DNA from: Paradesertivirga mongoliensis
GTDB lineage: Bacteria > Bacteroidota > Bacteroidia > Sphingobacteriales > Sphingobacteriaceae
Direction of reading: 5' to 3'
DNA: 64,000 nt
Assembly: GCF_024436395.1 (NCBI RefSeq)
Contig: NZ_JAFMZO010000002.1
Coordinates: 496,001 to 560,000 of the forward strand
The translations under genes were made by a program, and so were the position numbers. The notes under the pieces were generated by a model, which did no database searches, was not told where the DNA came from, and saw only the letters and a program-made list of their open reading frames with translations. Below are positions 25,320 through 34,160 of this stretch, piece after piece (position 1 is the stretch's first letter; each line of letters opens with the position of its first letter).

Positions 25320-26852
25320 ATGGATAAAAAGCATGAAATGATAGGCCACCCACTGGGATTGTTTATTCTGTTCTTCACAGAAATGTGGGAAAGGTTTAGT
25401 TATTACGGCATGAGGGTGCTTTTCGTACTGTATCTAACAGCGGAATTGGTTCAAGGCGGACTGGGTTGGTCGCGCGAAAGCGCAACCATGCTTTACGGCT
25501 GGTACACAGGTTTAGTATATATTACCCCCATTTTAGGGGGATTAATTGCCGACCGGTATTTGGGATATAAGAAAGCCATCATTATTGGCGCCGGCCTCAT
25601 GACCCTCGGGCACATTGTCCTGGCAGTTGATGCAGTCCCCGCATTTTATGCCGGATGCGTGCTACTGATCCTGGGAAACGGTTTTTTTAAACCCAATATC
25701 TCATCGATGGTAGGACAATTATATCCCGAAGGAAGTCCTTTAAAAGATTCTGCCTATACCATTTTTTATATGGGAATTAATGTAGGGGCTTTTTTGGGTA
25801 TTTTACTTTGCGGATACATTGGCGAAACTGTAGGATGGCATTATGGATTTGGTCTTGCAGGAGTATTTATGTTTTTTGGTCTTTTACAGTTTTGGTTCGC
25901 CAAGAAATTCTTTGGTGTAATCGGCGAAAAGCCAACTCAACTTACTGCAGATCAGCAAGCTGAAGTCAAAAACGAACCATTAACCAAGGTAGACAGAGAT
26001 CGCCTGATAGTAATAGCGGTATTCTCGTTTTTCACCATTTTCTTTTGGCTGGCTTTTGAACAGGCTGGCTCGTCAATGAATTTATATGCGCGAGATTATA
26101 CCGACCGCACCTTGGAACCCGGACTTGCAGCCGATACCTTCAAAATCATAAACACTATTATCACTCTTATCCCGCTGGCCGTTTTAACCTGGTTATGGAT
26201 AAATATGTTTAGAAAGATCAGGAATGAATATGCGTTAACGGTGGCCTCAATGGGCGTGAGTGTGGTTGCTATTTGGGGACTCGCCATCTGGATGTTGAGC
26301 AGACAATATTCTGCTGATGCACTCGAAATTCCGGCATCGTGGTTCCAAACCCTCAACTCTTTATTTATAGTTTTACTTGCACCACTTTTCTCGGCATTGT
26401 GGGTTAAACTGTCCGGCACTAAACTTAGTCCTAGCGGACCTGTAAAATTTTCCTGGGGTTTAATTTTGGTAGCTGTCGGCTTCGGTGCCCTGGTGATCGG
26501 ATCAATGAGTATTCCCGCCGGTGCTCTTACAGCACGGGTTAGCATAGTCTGGTTATGCTTCGCCTATCTTTTTCATACCATGGGCGAACTTTGTGTCTCG
26601 CCTGTAGGCTTATCTTATATCAGTAAGCTATCTCCAAAAAAATTCGTCGGAATGATGTTTGGTATATGGTTCGGTGCTTCCGCTTTAGCCAATTATTTAG
26701 GCGGCTTTATGGCTAGTTTTATGGATAGAATTTCCGAACAATCATCACTGTCCAGCTTTTTTATGATTTTTGTTATCGCCACAGGGGTTGCCGGACTTTT
26801 ACTGCTCCTTCTGAACAGAACGCTCCGCAAAAAAATGCACGGCATAGAATAA
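25320..26852 (+). CDS. POT-family proton-coupled peptide MFS transporter
   Basis: This is a 510-residue inner-membrane protein of about 14 hydrophobic helices. It contains the POT signature ExxERFSYYG (EMWERFSYYGMRVLF) in helix 1 and the GGLIADRYLGYKKAI and FYMGINVGAFLG segments. The Lys/Glu elements typical of di/tripeptide symporters are present. It lies 59 nt after the dipeptidyl-peptidase gene and would import the dipeptides that enzyme releases. The hairpin at 26862-26892 follows the stop. Confidence 0.94.
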   Translation: MDKKHEMIGHPLGLFILFFTEMWERFSYYGMRVLFVLYLTAELVQGGLGWSRESATMLYGWYTGLVYITPILGGLIADRYLGYKKAIIIGAGLMTLGHIVLAVDAVPAFYAGCVLLILGNGFFKPNISSMVGQLYPEGSPLKDSAYTIFYMGINVGAFLGILLCGYIGETVGWHYGFGLAGVFMFFGLLQFWFAKKFFGVIGEKPTQLTADQQAEVKNEPLTKVDRDRLIVIAVFSFFTIFFWLAFEQAGSSMNLYARDYTDRTLEPGLAADTFKIINTIITLIPLAVLTWLWINMFRKIRNEYALTVASMGVSVVAIWGLAIWMLSRQYSADALEIPASWFQTLNSLFIVLLAPLFSALWVKLSGTKLSPSGPVKFSWGLILVAVGFGALVIGSMSIPAGALTARVSIVWLCFAYLFHTMGELCVSPVGLSYISKLSPKKFVGMMFGIWFGASALANYLGGFMASFMDRISEQSSLSSFFMIFVIATGVAGLLLLLLNRTLRKKMHGIE

Positions 26853-26861
26853 AGCTTGATT

Positions 26862-26892
26862 AGGTGCAAGAAGTGTTTACTATCTTGCACCT
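26862..26892 (+). terminator. Inverted repeat after the POT gene
   Basis: AGGTGCAAGA (26862-26871) and TCTTGCACCT (26883-26892) form a perfect 10-bp stem with an 11-nt loop, followed by TTAATT. It could be a terminator or a regulatory palindrome for the glycosyltransferase gene starting 16 nt later. Confidence 0.5.
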
Positions 26893-26907
26893 TTAATTAG
26901 ATCTTTA

Positions 26908-27675
26908 GTGTTAGCTGATAGCCTCGTCCTGATCCCCACTTATAACGAAAAGGAAAATATTGAAAAAATTATCCGAAAGGTATTTTCCTTAGCCCATGTT
27001 TTCCATATCCTCATAATCGACGATGGATCCCCGGACGGAACCGGAGATATCGTACGTCATCTGCAAGGAGAATTCGCGGGTAAACTCTATCTCGAAGAAC
27101 GTGCCGGAAAACAGGGTTTAGGAACTGCATACATTTATGGTTTTAAATGGGGGCTTCAGCACGAATACGACTTTATCTTTGAGATGGACGCAGATTTTTC
27201 ACATAATCCTGAAGACCTGATCCGATTAAGAGAAGCCTGTCTTGAGGACGCAGATGTTGCCATTGGATCGCGTTATATCAAAGGGGTAAATGTTGTTAAC
27301 TGGCCCATGAGCAGGGTATTAATGTCGTACTTCGCCTCGGTATATGTACGGTTTATAACCGGCATTCCTATTCAGGATGCTACGGCGGGATTTAAATGCT
27401 ACCGACGGATCGTATTAGAAACCATCGAACTAAATAAGATAAAGTTTGTGGGATACGCCTTTCAGATCGAGATGAAATTTACTGCTTTAAAACATGGATT
27501 TCGGGTAGTTGAAGTTCCCATTATTTTTACCGATAGAACGGAAGGCACTTCTAAAATGAGTACCAAGATCTTCAGAGAAGCTTTTTTAGGGGTTATTCAG
27601 CTGACTATAAATAGTTGGTTTAGAAAGTATGCAAAGCCCACAGAGTCCCCCAAACCCGAAAAATTATCCCAATAG
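26908..27675 (+). CDS. Polyprenol monophosphomannose synthase-like glycosyltransferase
   Basis: This 255-residue GT2 enzyme starts with GTG at 26908, since the first residues of the fold (SLVLIPTYNEKENIEKII) follow directly. Motifs of the Dpm1 group are present: LIIDDGSPDGTGDIV, EERAGKQGLGTAYIYGF, FIFEMDADFSHNP and RVVEVPIIFTDRTEGTSKMS. It has no C-terminal membrane domain, like the soluble Dpm1 form. It should transfer a sugar from a nucleotide donor to polyprenyl phosphate on the cytosolic face. Whether the sugar is mannose is uncertain. Confidence 0.92.
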   Translation: MLADSLVLIPTYNEKENIEKIIRKVFSLAHVFHILIIDDGSPDGTGDIVRHLQGEFAGKLYLEERAGKQGLGTAYIYGFKWGLQHEYDFIFEMDADFSHNPEDLIRLREACLEDADVAIGSRYIKGVNVVNWPMSRVLMSYFASVYVRFITGIPIQDATAGFKCYRRIVLETIELNKIKFVGYAFQIEMKFTALKHGFRVVEVPIIFTDRTEGTSKMSTKIFREAFLGVIQLTINSWFRKYAKPTESPKPEKLSQ

Positions 27676-27994
27676 GCTCAGGCTATTCCGCTGCAAAATC
27701 TGGGATATTTAACCGATTCCTATCGTAAAGCAAGTCGTATAACTAATATAGCCGGTCTCTCCGAGTCGCTAAACGCGGACAGCCGTTTCGAACGCTGTCT
27801 GACGTTGATAATTATTAAAAAAAACAATTTTTCTAATATTGACCCAGGCAAATAACTTTAACAATTGATATCGTATTCTTTACAGGTCAAACAAACCTAT
27901 GAGGTTTTTGAAACCTCATAAGTTTACCAGGCTTTTAGCATACCCATAGAAATCCAAGCAATTTTCTATCTTTATTCAGCACCAATTTTCCCTG
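27676..27994. other. Intergenic region, 319 bp
   Basis: There is no coding sequence on either strand. The region holds an imperfect 15+15 bp palindrome at 27893-27925 and AT-rich DNA. TATCTTTA about 22 nt before the 27995 start weakly resembles a -7 box. Confidence 0.5.
27893..27925. repeat. Intergenic palindrome AAACCTATGAGGTTT / AAACCTCATAAGTTT
   Basis: Two 15-bp arms around a 3-nt loop match in inverted orientation except at one position. I have the impression that this TATGAGGTTT palindrome recurs in intergenic regions of Bacteroidota, as a REP-like dispersed element, but cannot verify it here. It may also act as a terminator. Confidence 0.55.
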
Positions 27995-29173
27995 ATGAAG
28001 ACAGACCTCTATACCTCACCAGATTATTATTTACTAGACGAATTATTAAGCGATGAACACAAGTTAATCCGGCAAACGGTAAGAACCTGGATAAAGAAAG
28101 AGTTAAGCCCGATAATTGACGATTATGCACAAAAAGCTGAATTTCCGACGCAAGTATTAAAAGGTCTTGCAGAGCTGGGGGCTTTTGGCCCTACTATACC
28201 TCAGGAGTTTGGCGGCGCGGGTTTTGATTACATTTCCTATGGGATTATGATGCAGGAAATAGAACGCGGCGATTCTGGAATCCGCTCTACAGCTTCGGTG
28301 CAGGGCTCCCTGGTGATGTATCCAATATTCGCTTTCGGGTCGGACGAACAAAAAAAGAAGTATCTGCCTCAACTTGCAGCGGGGCAGCTAATGGGGGCTT
28401 TTGGCTTAACCGAACCCGACTTTGGATCGAACCCGGCCGGCATGCAAACCACCATCAAAGATGAGGGCGACTTTGTAGTGCTAAACGGCTCAAAAATGTG
28501 GATCTCGAATGCGCCATTCGCCGATATTGCCATTGTATGGGCCAAAGATGAGCAACAAGAAGTAAAAGGCCTGATTGTAGAGCGTGGCATGGAGGGCTTT
28601 AGCACTCCCGAAACGCACAATAAATGGAGCCTTCGCGCCTCGGCAACCGGCGAGCTGGTATTTACGCAAGTCAGGGTGCCTAAAGGAAATATCTTGCCCG
28701 GCGTCAGCGGGATGAAAGGCCCTTTAAGTTGCCTGAATCAGGCCAGATATGGTATCGCCTGGGGTGCTTTGGGAGCAGCAATGGACTGCTACGATACAGC
28801 TCTCAGATATGCTTTGGAAAGAAAGCAGTTTGACAGACCGATCGCAGGCTTCCAGTTACAGCAAAAAAAACTGGCCGAGATGATCACCGAAATTACCAAA
28901 GCCCAATTAATGGTGTGGCGCCTGGGCGTTTTAAAAAATGAGAACCGGGCAACGCCATCTCAAATTTCGATGGCAAAGCGGAATAGCGTGGAAACAGCTC
29001 TGAACGTAGCACGAGACGCAAGACAAATCCTTGGCGCAATGGGAATAACAGGCGAATATTCGGTTATGCGGCACATGATGAACCTCGAATCCGTAGTTAC
29101 TTACGAAGGAACACATGATATCCATTTATTAATCACCGGCCAGGATATTACCGGAATTAGTGCGTTTACTTAG
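27995..29173 (+). CDS. Acyl-CoA dehydrogenase, glutaryl-CoA dehydrogenase type
   Basis: The 392-residue flavoprotein has the acyl-CoA dehydrogenase domains in order, including GAFGLTEPDFGSNPAGMQT and the C-terminal YEGTHDIHLLITGQDITG. The Glu in YEGTHD is the catalytic base position used by the glutaryl- and short-chain enzymes. The SVQGSLVMYPIFAFGSDEQK and RYGIAWGALGAAMDC stretches are typical of glutaryl-CoA dehydrogenase. That enzyme oxidises and decarboxylates glutaryl-CoA to crotonyl-CoA in lysine and tryptophan breakdown. It stands alone here, so the substrate rests on similarity. Confidence 0.9.
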   Translation: MKTDLYTSPDYYLLDELLSDEHKLIRQTVRTWIKKELSPIIDDYAQKAEFPTQVLKGLAELGAFGPTIPQEFGGAGFDYISYGIMMQEIERGDSGIRSTASVQGSLVMYPIFAFGSDEQKKKYLPQLAAGQLMGAFGLTEPDFGSNPAGMQTTIKDEGDFVVLNGSKMWISNAPFADIAIVWAKDEQQEVKGLIVERGMEGFSTPETHNKWSLRASATGELVFTQVRVPKGNILPGVSGMKGPLSCLNQARYGIAWGALGAAMDCYDTALRYALERKQFDRPIAGFQLQQKKLAEMITEITKAQLMVWRLGVLKNENRATPSQISMAKRNSVETALNVARDARQILGAMGITGEYSVMRHMMNLESVVTYEGTHDIHLLITGQDITGISAFT

Positions 29174-29236
29174 TACGGTAAGTTCAGTGCAAGAAGATGA
29201 ATTGTTTCCAATCCCTACAGGTCTTTAAACAATCCT

Positions 29237-29244
29237 TATCTTTG
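29237..29244 (+). promoter_or_regulatory. Candidate -7 box TATCTTTG for queG
   Basis: TATCTTTG is an exact TAnnTTTG match and ends 4 nt before the queG ATG. If used, the transcript would begin at or next to the start codon, giving a leaderless mRNA. No good -33 element is seen at the expected distance. Confidence 0.4.
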
Positions 29245-29248
29245 CAAC

Positions 29249-30184
29249 ATGTTGTCAAATCAGCAGAAATATAGCCAGGTAATCAAAGAAGAGGCCAGGC
29301 GCCTGGGCTTTCTATTTTGCGGTATTTCGAAAGCTGATTTCCTGGAGCAGGAAGCTCCGAGGCTGGAAGCCTGGCTAAAAGGAGGCTCTCACGGAGAAAT
29401 GGGCTATATGGAAAACCATTTCGATAAACGGCTGGATCCGCGGAAACTCGTGGATGGAGCCAGGTCGGTGATTTCGCTTGGCCTGAACTACTATTCCAAG
29501 GCTTCGCAAACCGATCAGGACGCTCCTAAAATTTCGAAGTACGCTTATGGCAGAGATTATCACACCGTGATAAAGAAAAAGCTTAAAGAGTTGCTATCGG
29601 TAATTAATGAGCGAATTGGAGAAGTTTCTGGCCGCGCCTTTGTTGATTCGGCTCCGGTGCTGGACAAAGCCTGGGCTCAAAAAGCGGGCCTTGGCTGGGT
29701 GGGAAAAAACACGAATCTGATAAACCAAAAAGCGGGCTCATTTTTCTTTCTTGCTGAACTGATCGTTGATCTTGACCTTGAATACGACATCCCAGCCACT
29801 AAAGATCATTGTGGAACCTGCACCCGTTGCATCGACGCCTGCCCTACCGATGCGATTGTTGGACCATATATTGTAGACGGAAGTCGCTGTATTTCATACC
29901 TCACAATAGAACTTAAAAACGAGATTCCCTCCGAATTTAAAGGCAAAATGGACAATTGGATGTTCGGCTGCGACGTGTGCCAGGATGTTTGCCCCTGGAA
30001 CCGCTTTTCCACCATACATAACGAGGCTGCCTTTCAGCCTAATCCCGGGCTTTTAGATATGTCTAAAAAAGACTGGGAGGATATTACTGAGGAAGTATTC
30101 CAAAAAGTTTTTCAGAAATCACCTGTTAAAAGAACGAAGTATTCTGGATTAAAAAGGAATATTGATTTTTTACTTCTTAAATAA
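29249..30184 (+). CDS. queG: Epoxyqueuosine reductase QueG
   Basis: This 311-residue enzyme has the N-terminal cobalamin-binding region ([41 protein letters not shown]). The catalytic Asp region is [24 protein letters not shown]. Two [4Fe-4S] motifs follow: [16 protein letters not shown] and [11 protein letters not shown]. It carries out the last step of queuosine synthesis in tRNA anticodon position 34, reducing epoxyqueuosine. The length and all motifs are as expected, without the HEAT-repeat extension of some homologues. The gene is monocistronic with a terminator after it. Confidence 0.96.
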   Translation: MLSNQQKYSQVIKEEARRLGFLFCGISKADFLEQEAPRLEAWLKGGSHGEMGYMENHFDKRLDPRKLVDGARSVISLGLNYYSKASQTDQDAPKISKYAYGRDYHTVIKKKLKELLSVINERIGEVSGRAFVDSAPVLDKAWAQKAGLGWVGKNTNLINQKAGSFFFLAELIVDLDLEYDIPATKDHCGTCTRCIDACPTDAIVGPYIVDGSRCISYLTIELKNEIPSEFKGKMDNWMFGCDVCQDVCPWNRFSTIHNEAAFQPNPGLLDMSKKDWEDITEEVFQKVFQKSPVKRTKYSGLKRNIDFLLLK

Positions 30185-30185
30185 A

Positions 30186-30207
30186 AAACGGCTCCGAAGA
30201 ACCGTTT
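30186..30207. terminator. Bidirectional terminator between queG and the outer-membrane gene
   Basis: AAACGG (30186-30191) pairs with CCGTTT (30202-30207) over a 10-nt loop, with an A-run on the left serving as the minus-strand U-tract. It sits between two convergent genes. Confidence 0.55.
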
Positions 30208-30215
30208 GATAACTA

Positions 30216-33110
30216 TTATTCGATAAAACTTCCGTCGCCGCGGCGTTGGATTTGTCGTCCCCCTCTCATTGGTGTACCTGTCCATTTCTGAGGCGTCCAC
30301 CTGAAGCTCACCATAAAATACCGGCTTAAAGCGTTTGAGCGAACGTCAGTGAAACCGTTCTCACTAAGGTTTCGATTAACAAAATTATTTTGATTTAGCA
30401 CATCAAATGCCTGAATACCGAGTGCGCCATTGTTACGTTTGAAGAATTGTCTCTCGATTGAGGCATTAATCACGAAAGGATTATTGGTAACATTGGCATT
30501 AATTCCTGAGACAAAGTTCTTCCTTGCGCTGAAATTCACTACATTTCTCTTCATCAGATAGATTCTACCATCACCGCTTATAGCAAATGTACGGGTATGA
30601 TTGTTTCTGTTAGTTGAGATACTATAATTTGCTTTGGTGCTACTATAATTCACATTCGGGTTAAGTTCCAACCATTGATTTGGATTGATTTGCAAACCTA
30701 AACGTTCAATAAAGGTCCAGGATGTTCCATTATTTATAGTGTTATTAGTCATAGAAACACTTTTATTATATCTTATAGAACCAGATAAATCAAAACGGTA
30801 TTTTCTTTGAGCCAGAGTTTTTTGAATTCCATAATTTCCACTAAATCCATGTGCTCCGTTTAAATTTAAATACCGTGTTTCAGTGATTCTGTTTCTAGGT
30901 TGAGCAGGATCGGTCACAATTACACTGTTTGTAGTGACCTGATTGTTATTAAGTGTTCCGGTAATGTTAGCAAAGAAATTCAAATTTCTGTTAGCGATGA
31001 AATTGTTATACCCAGCGGTAAGGTTATGTCTGAAGGCTACTTGTAAATCGGGATTACCAACTAAGATATTATTCGGGTTCGACTCGTCTCGAACCGGCTG
31101 AATTTGATCGAAAGTTGGCTCTTGAGGAGCCCCATTGTAACGTAAGTTAATGTTGTGAGTTCTTGAAAATTGATACTGAAAATTAGCGATGGGGATTAGT
31201 GTCAAATTTTTCCTGCTCACAGACGAATTTATATGTTCTTTTGCCCCTTCAAGAACAGTAGGCACCAGCGTAAGTCCTAACGATGTGTTAAACTTTGCCC
31301 TTCGTAAACTGTGTACTACGCCAATCCTTGTAGTGGTAAATCTATAATTAAAGATGTTACTTAATGAATCGATGCGGACCACGTTTCCGTTTACAACGTT
31401 ATCTGTAAACCTGGTATTATCATACAGATTCGTGTTGGTGCTAATATTGAATCTAAGCGTTGAGCTTTGTGTCCTGCTTTGTACAGAGCCTAGAGGCTCA
31501 GAATATGTAAAGCTTGCTGAGTAGGTATTACTAAGATTCTTAGACAACATCAATCTTCGCACCAAAGAGTCTGGAAGCGGTTCTCCGTTGTTCTCGAACA
31601 GTCTAACGATTGCATCTACATCAGTGTCTTGCTCCCTATTATTAGATCTAGCATTTACGTTGACGTTGAAATTTCTGCCAGGCTTTTTGAAAATATGTGA
31701 ATATTCCAGAGCTCCGCCCAGATTTGGAGTTTTATTTTCGGTTACATTTTTACCAATATCTGAACGATGAACGTAACCGGTTCTGACTCTGTCGTCATTT
31801 CGTATATTAGAAGATGTTGTAAAGCTGATACTCGGCGTAAATCTCAAAAAATTGGCACTATCTATATCATACTCCAAATCGAAATCGAAATTATGATTTC
31901 TCGAATTCTGACTTTGATCGTTATTAGTGTTTGTATAAACTACTGTATCCTGAGGTGTATTCATTACAGGATCCATTACAGGCTTGCCGAACCTATCAGT
32001 TACTACAGTAAATTCCGTAGAATTACTTAGGTTGGTAGAAGTATTATCGTTGAGTCTGAAAGAGTAGCTGGTGTTCATTTTAAGCTTCGGGCCAAACTGA
32101 TCGCGAAACCCGATTTGACCGCCTCCTACCTGGCTAATCCCGCCGCTTCCACCGCCACCGCCGCCGGCACCACCACCGAAGTTGTTGCCGCCGCCGCCAA
32201 TGTTACCACGTCCACCACCACCGAAGTTACCGCCACCACCAAAGCTTCCTCCACCTCCGCCAGCAACTCCAGTAACAGTATTATTGAAATTCAAGCTCAT
32301 ATTGATCTGCTGATTCCCATTAAGACGGTTACCCGATATTGTGGTACCATACCGTTCATTATTTCCCGCACTTGCTAGTAATCTACCATTATTACCTACA
32401 GACCTATCTCTCCGGGTAGTAACGTTCAATACCTTAGTTGGTTCACCATCTTTGATCCCGGTTCTGGTGGCCTGATTACCAAAATCATCTACAAATTGGG
32501 CCTTTTCAACGATTTCAGCTGGAAGGTTCTGAATCGCGGAAGCTACATCACCGCCAGCGTAATCCCTACCGTTTAATCGAAAACGCTGGACCTGCACACC
32601 TTGATGTGTTACTGTACCATCTGCACCTATTTCAACGCCCTCCATTTTTTTCAACAACTCATCTACAGTTGCATTAGGCTTTACGACATAATCGCTTGCT
32701 CGATATTCAACAGTATCCTCCTTATAAGTAATTGCCGGCGTACCATTTATCGTAACCGCATTGAGCATATTTTCGGATTCTTTTAAAATAATAGGATCTA
32801 ATATAAGCCGGTTACTCCCCTCATTAAAAAGAAAACGCTTATTAAAATTAGCAAAACCTATACTTCGTACTGAGATAATAAATTCTCCCGCTTTCACATT
32901 TTTGAACACAAAAACGCCGCTATTATTGGTGACAAGCTTGGCCGAATCTGCAGCGTATTTTAGTACAACTACGGCTCCAATTACGGCATTATCGGTAGAG
33001 TCTTTTACAATTCCGCTGATTTCTCTGCCAGCAGGTACTGATGCGGGGGTCTGGGCATAAATGGTCCCTCTGAGCAACATAAGTGCGAGAAGGGCGAGTA
33101 GATTTTTCAT
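30216..33110 (-). CDS. Outer-membrane beta-barrel protein with glycine-rich insert (OMP_b-brl_3 type)
   Basis: This 964-residue exported protein has a signal peptide ending TIYAQ and a carboxypeptidase-regulatory-like domain (EISGIVKDSTDNAVIGAVVVL). A plug-like domain follows, with YVVKPNATVDELLKKMEGVEI and RFRLNGRDYAGGD. The remainder is a long C-terminal barrel rich in Asn and aromatic residues. Between plug and barrel, about residues 285-335, is a striking Gly-rich insert with GGGGSFGGGGNFGGGGRG. This architecture is shared with TonB-dependent receptors, but no clear TonB box is visible. The protein ends RRGDGSFIE. The neighbouring gene upstream, 7 nt away, encodes another exported protein with very similar Gly-rich repeats, so the pair likely works together at the cell surface. 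Confidence 0.88.
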   Translation of the reverse strand: MKNLLALLALMLLRGTIYAQTPASVPAGREISGIVKDSTDNAVIGAVVVLKYAADSAKLVTNNSGVFVFKNVKAGEFIISVRSIGFANFNKRFLFNEGSNRLILDPIILKESENMLNAVTINGTPAITYKEDTVEYRASDYVVKPNATVDELLKKMEGVEIGADGTVTHQGVQVQRFRLNGRDYAGGDVASAIQNLPAEIVEKAQFVDDFGNQATRTGIKDGEPTKVLNVTTRRDRSVGNNGRLLASAGNNERYGTTISGNRLNGNQQINMSLNFNNTVTGVAGGGGGSFGGGGNFGGGGRGNIGGGGNNFGGGAGGGGGGSGGISQVGGGQIGFRDQFGPKLKMNTSYSFRLNDNTSTNLSNSTEFTVVTDRFGKPVMDPVMNTPQDTVVYTNTNNDQSQNSRNHNFDFDLEYDIDSANFLRFTPSISFTTSSNIRNDDRVRTGYVHRSDIGKNVTENKTPNLGGALEYSHIFKKPGRNFNVNVNARSNNREQDTDVDAIVRLFENNGEPLPDSLVRRLMLSKNLSNTYSASFTYSEPLGSVQSRTQSSTLRFNISTNTNLYDNTRFTDNVVNGNVVRIDSLSNIFNYRFTTTRIGVVHSLRRAKFNTSLGLTLVPTVLEGAKEHINSSVSRKNLTLIPIANFQYQFSRTHNINLRYNGAPQEPTFDQIQPVRDESNPNNILVGNPDLQVAFRHNLTAGYNNFIANRNLNFFANITGTLNNNQVTTNSVIVTDPAQPRNRITETRYLNLNGAHGFSGNYGIQKTLAQRKYRFDLSGSIRYNKSVSMTNNTINNGTSWTFIERLGLQINPNQWLELNPNVNYSSTKANYSISTNRNNHTRTFAISGDGRIYLMKRNVVNFSARKNFVSGINANVTNNPFVINASIERQFFKRNNGALGIQAFDVLNQNNFVNRNLSENGFTDVRSNALSRYFMVSFRWTPQKWTGTPMRGGRQIQRRGDGSFIE

Positions 33111-33117
33111 TGCTAAT

Positions 33118-33984
33118 CTATTTTTTTGCTAAAGAGTATTTGCCCCAAAAGTCTGTAGGAAGAAAAGCTGAAGGGTCAAAACCACCTCTTCCTCCGCCGC
33201 CACCCTGGCGACCTTCAAATCCACCGCCGCCGCCGCCGAAGCCGCCACCGCCGAAACCACCACCGCCGAAACCACCACCGCCGAAGCCACCGCCACCACC
33301 AAACTGACGTCCGTTAATTTTTATATTATAGGCCATATCTTTACTCGTAAGGCTCAATCCCAATACTTTCAATGGGATGGCCAGTTCGTAAACGAAAGCT
33401 CCGTTGTCGTCTATACTTGCCCCCACGTTGATACCGTACTCGTTGTAAATAGAAATTAAACTGTCTGTAATGTCTTTAAAACCTGTTACCGCAATTTCTT
33501 TGGCCCCCGCAAGTTGTTGCTTCCGTCTTACGGCCATTATAGAGTCGGTATTCACCGCTCCACCTGCGCCCCGCTGACCGAACCCGCCTCCCTGGCCGCC
33601 ACCTTGTCCTCTGCCCTGTCCCCGTTGTGGCCTGGCAACTACCGGATAGGTAATGGCATAACCGTCTTTCTCCTTCTTCTTCCCATCGGTATTAATTGTT
33701 AAAGTAATACCGCCCATCATTATCTTATTATTGTTTGTATTATCTGTAGATTTAATCACCAGATACAAATTTTTATCATCGTTAGACATGGTATAAGACA
33801 GCAGAGTGCTCTTATTCGAAGCTTTAAAGGATTCGTCCGTAGTTTTCCCATCAACCTTTAAAGGCGAATAAGCCCATACGGGGTCTTCCTGCACATTGCT
33901 TGCTTTTTGGGCACTGGCCAACAAGCTTGTACCTATAAGCATCAAACTACAGGTCAAAATCCGGAGTGAGAGTGTAGTGGTCAT
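33118..33984 (-). CDS. Exported glycine-rich protein, partner of the adjacent barrel protein
   Basis: This 288-residue protein has a signal peptide ending LLASAQ. An N-terminal domain begins VWAYSPLKVDGKTTDESFKA and continues LYLVIKSTDNTNNN, like a carbohydrate-binding/DOMON-like beta domain. It is followed by a basic Gly-rich insert (RPQRGQGRGQGGGQGGG) and then, after AYNIKINGRQ, by repeats of FGGGG (about residues 229-265). It ends SAFLPTDFWGKYSLAKK. It is first in a two-gene operon with the barrel protein. The repeats may be flexible or adhesive; the function is not known. Confidence 0.78.
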   Translation of the reverse strand: MTTTLSLRILTCSLMLIGTSLLASAQKASNVQEDPVWAYSPLKVDGKTTDESFKASNKSTLLSYTMSNDDKNLYLVIKSTDNTNNNKIMMGGITLTINTDGKKKEKDGYAITYPVVARPQRGQGRGQGGGQGGGFGQRGAGGAVNTDSIMAVRRKQQLAGAKEIAVTGFKDITDSLISIYNEYGINVGASIDDNGAFVYELAIPLKVLGLSLTSKDMAYNIKINGRQFGGGGGFGGGGFGGGGFGGGGFGGGGGGFEGRQGGGGGRGGFDPSAFLPTDFWGKYSLAKK

Positions 33985-34123
33985 TGTTGTTTTATTTATT
34001 CGATAGACAATTATAAGTATAGTTTAAACCTCCAAAAGATAAATGATACCTCTTAAGGGAGAAATGATACGAAACCCCGCTTTTTAGCGATTTCATTTTT
34101 CTGGGCAATCTATTAAAGTAAAA

Positions 34124-34144
34124 AAGCACCTGTTGGAGGTGCTT
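34124..34144 (-). terminator. Intrinsic terminator of the exonuclease gene
   Basis: AAGCACCT and AGGTGCTT form a perfect 8-bp stem with a 5-nt loop, followed on the minus strand by TTTTTT, 17 nt past the stop at 34161. Confidence 0.8.
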
Positions 34145-34160
34145 CTAAACTTTATAACTA

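Noticed and set aside
32115-32378. Plus-strand Thr/Ala-rich ORF resembling an adhesin or mucin-like protein
   Set aside because: It is antisense to the Gly-rich insert of the outer-membrane barrel gene; GGN codons read in reverse give this composition.
33083-33307. Plus-strand ORF rich in Pro-Pro-Lys (PPPKPPPP)
   Set aside because: It is the complement of the glycine-codon repeats in the minus-strand gene at 33118-33984, which has a signal peptide and a neighbour with the same composition.
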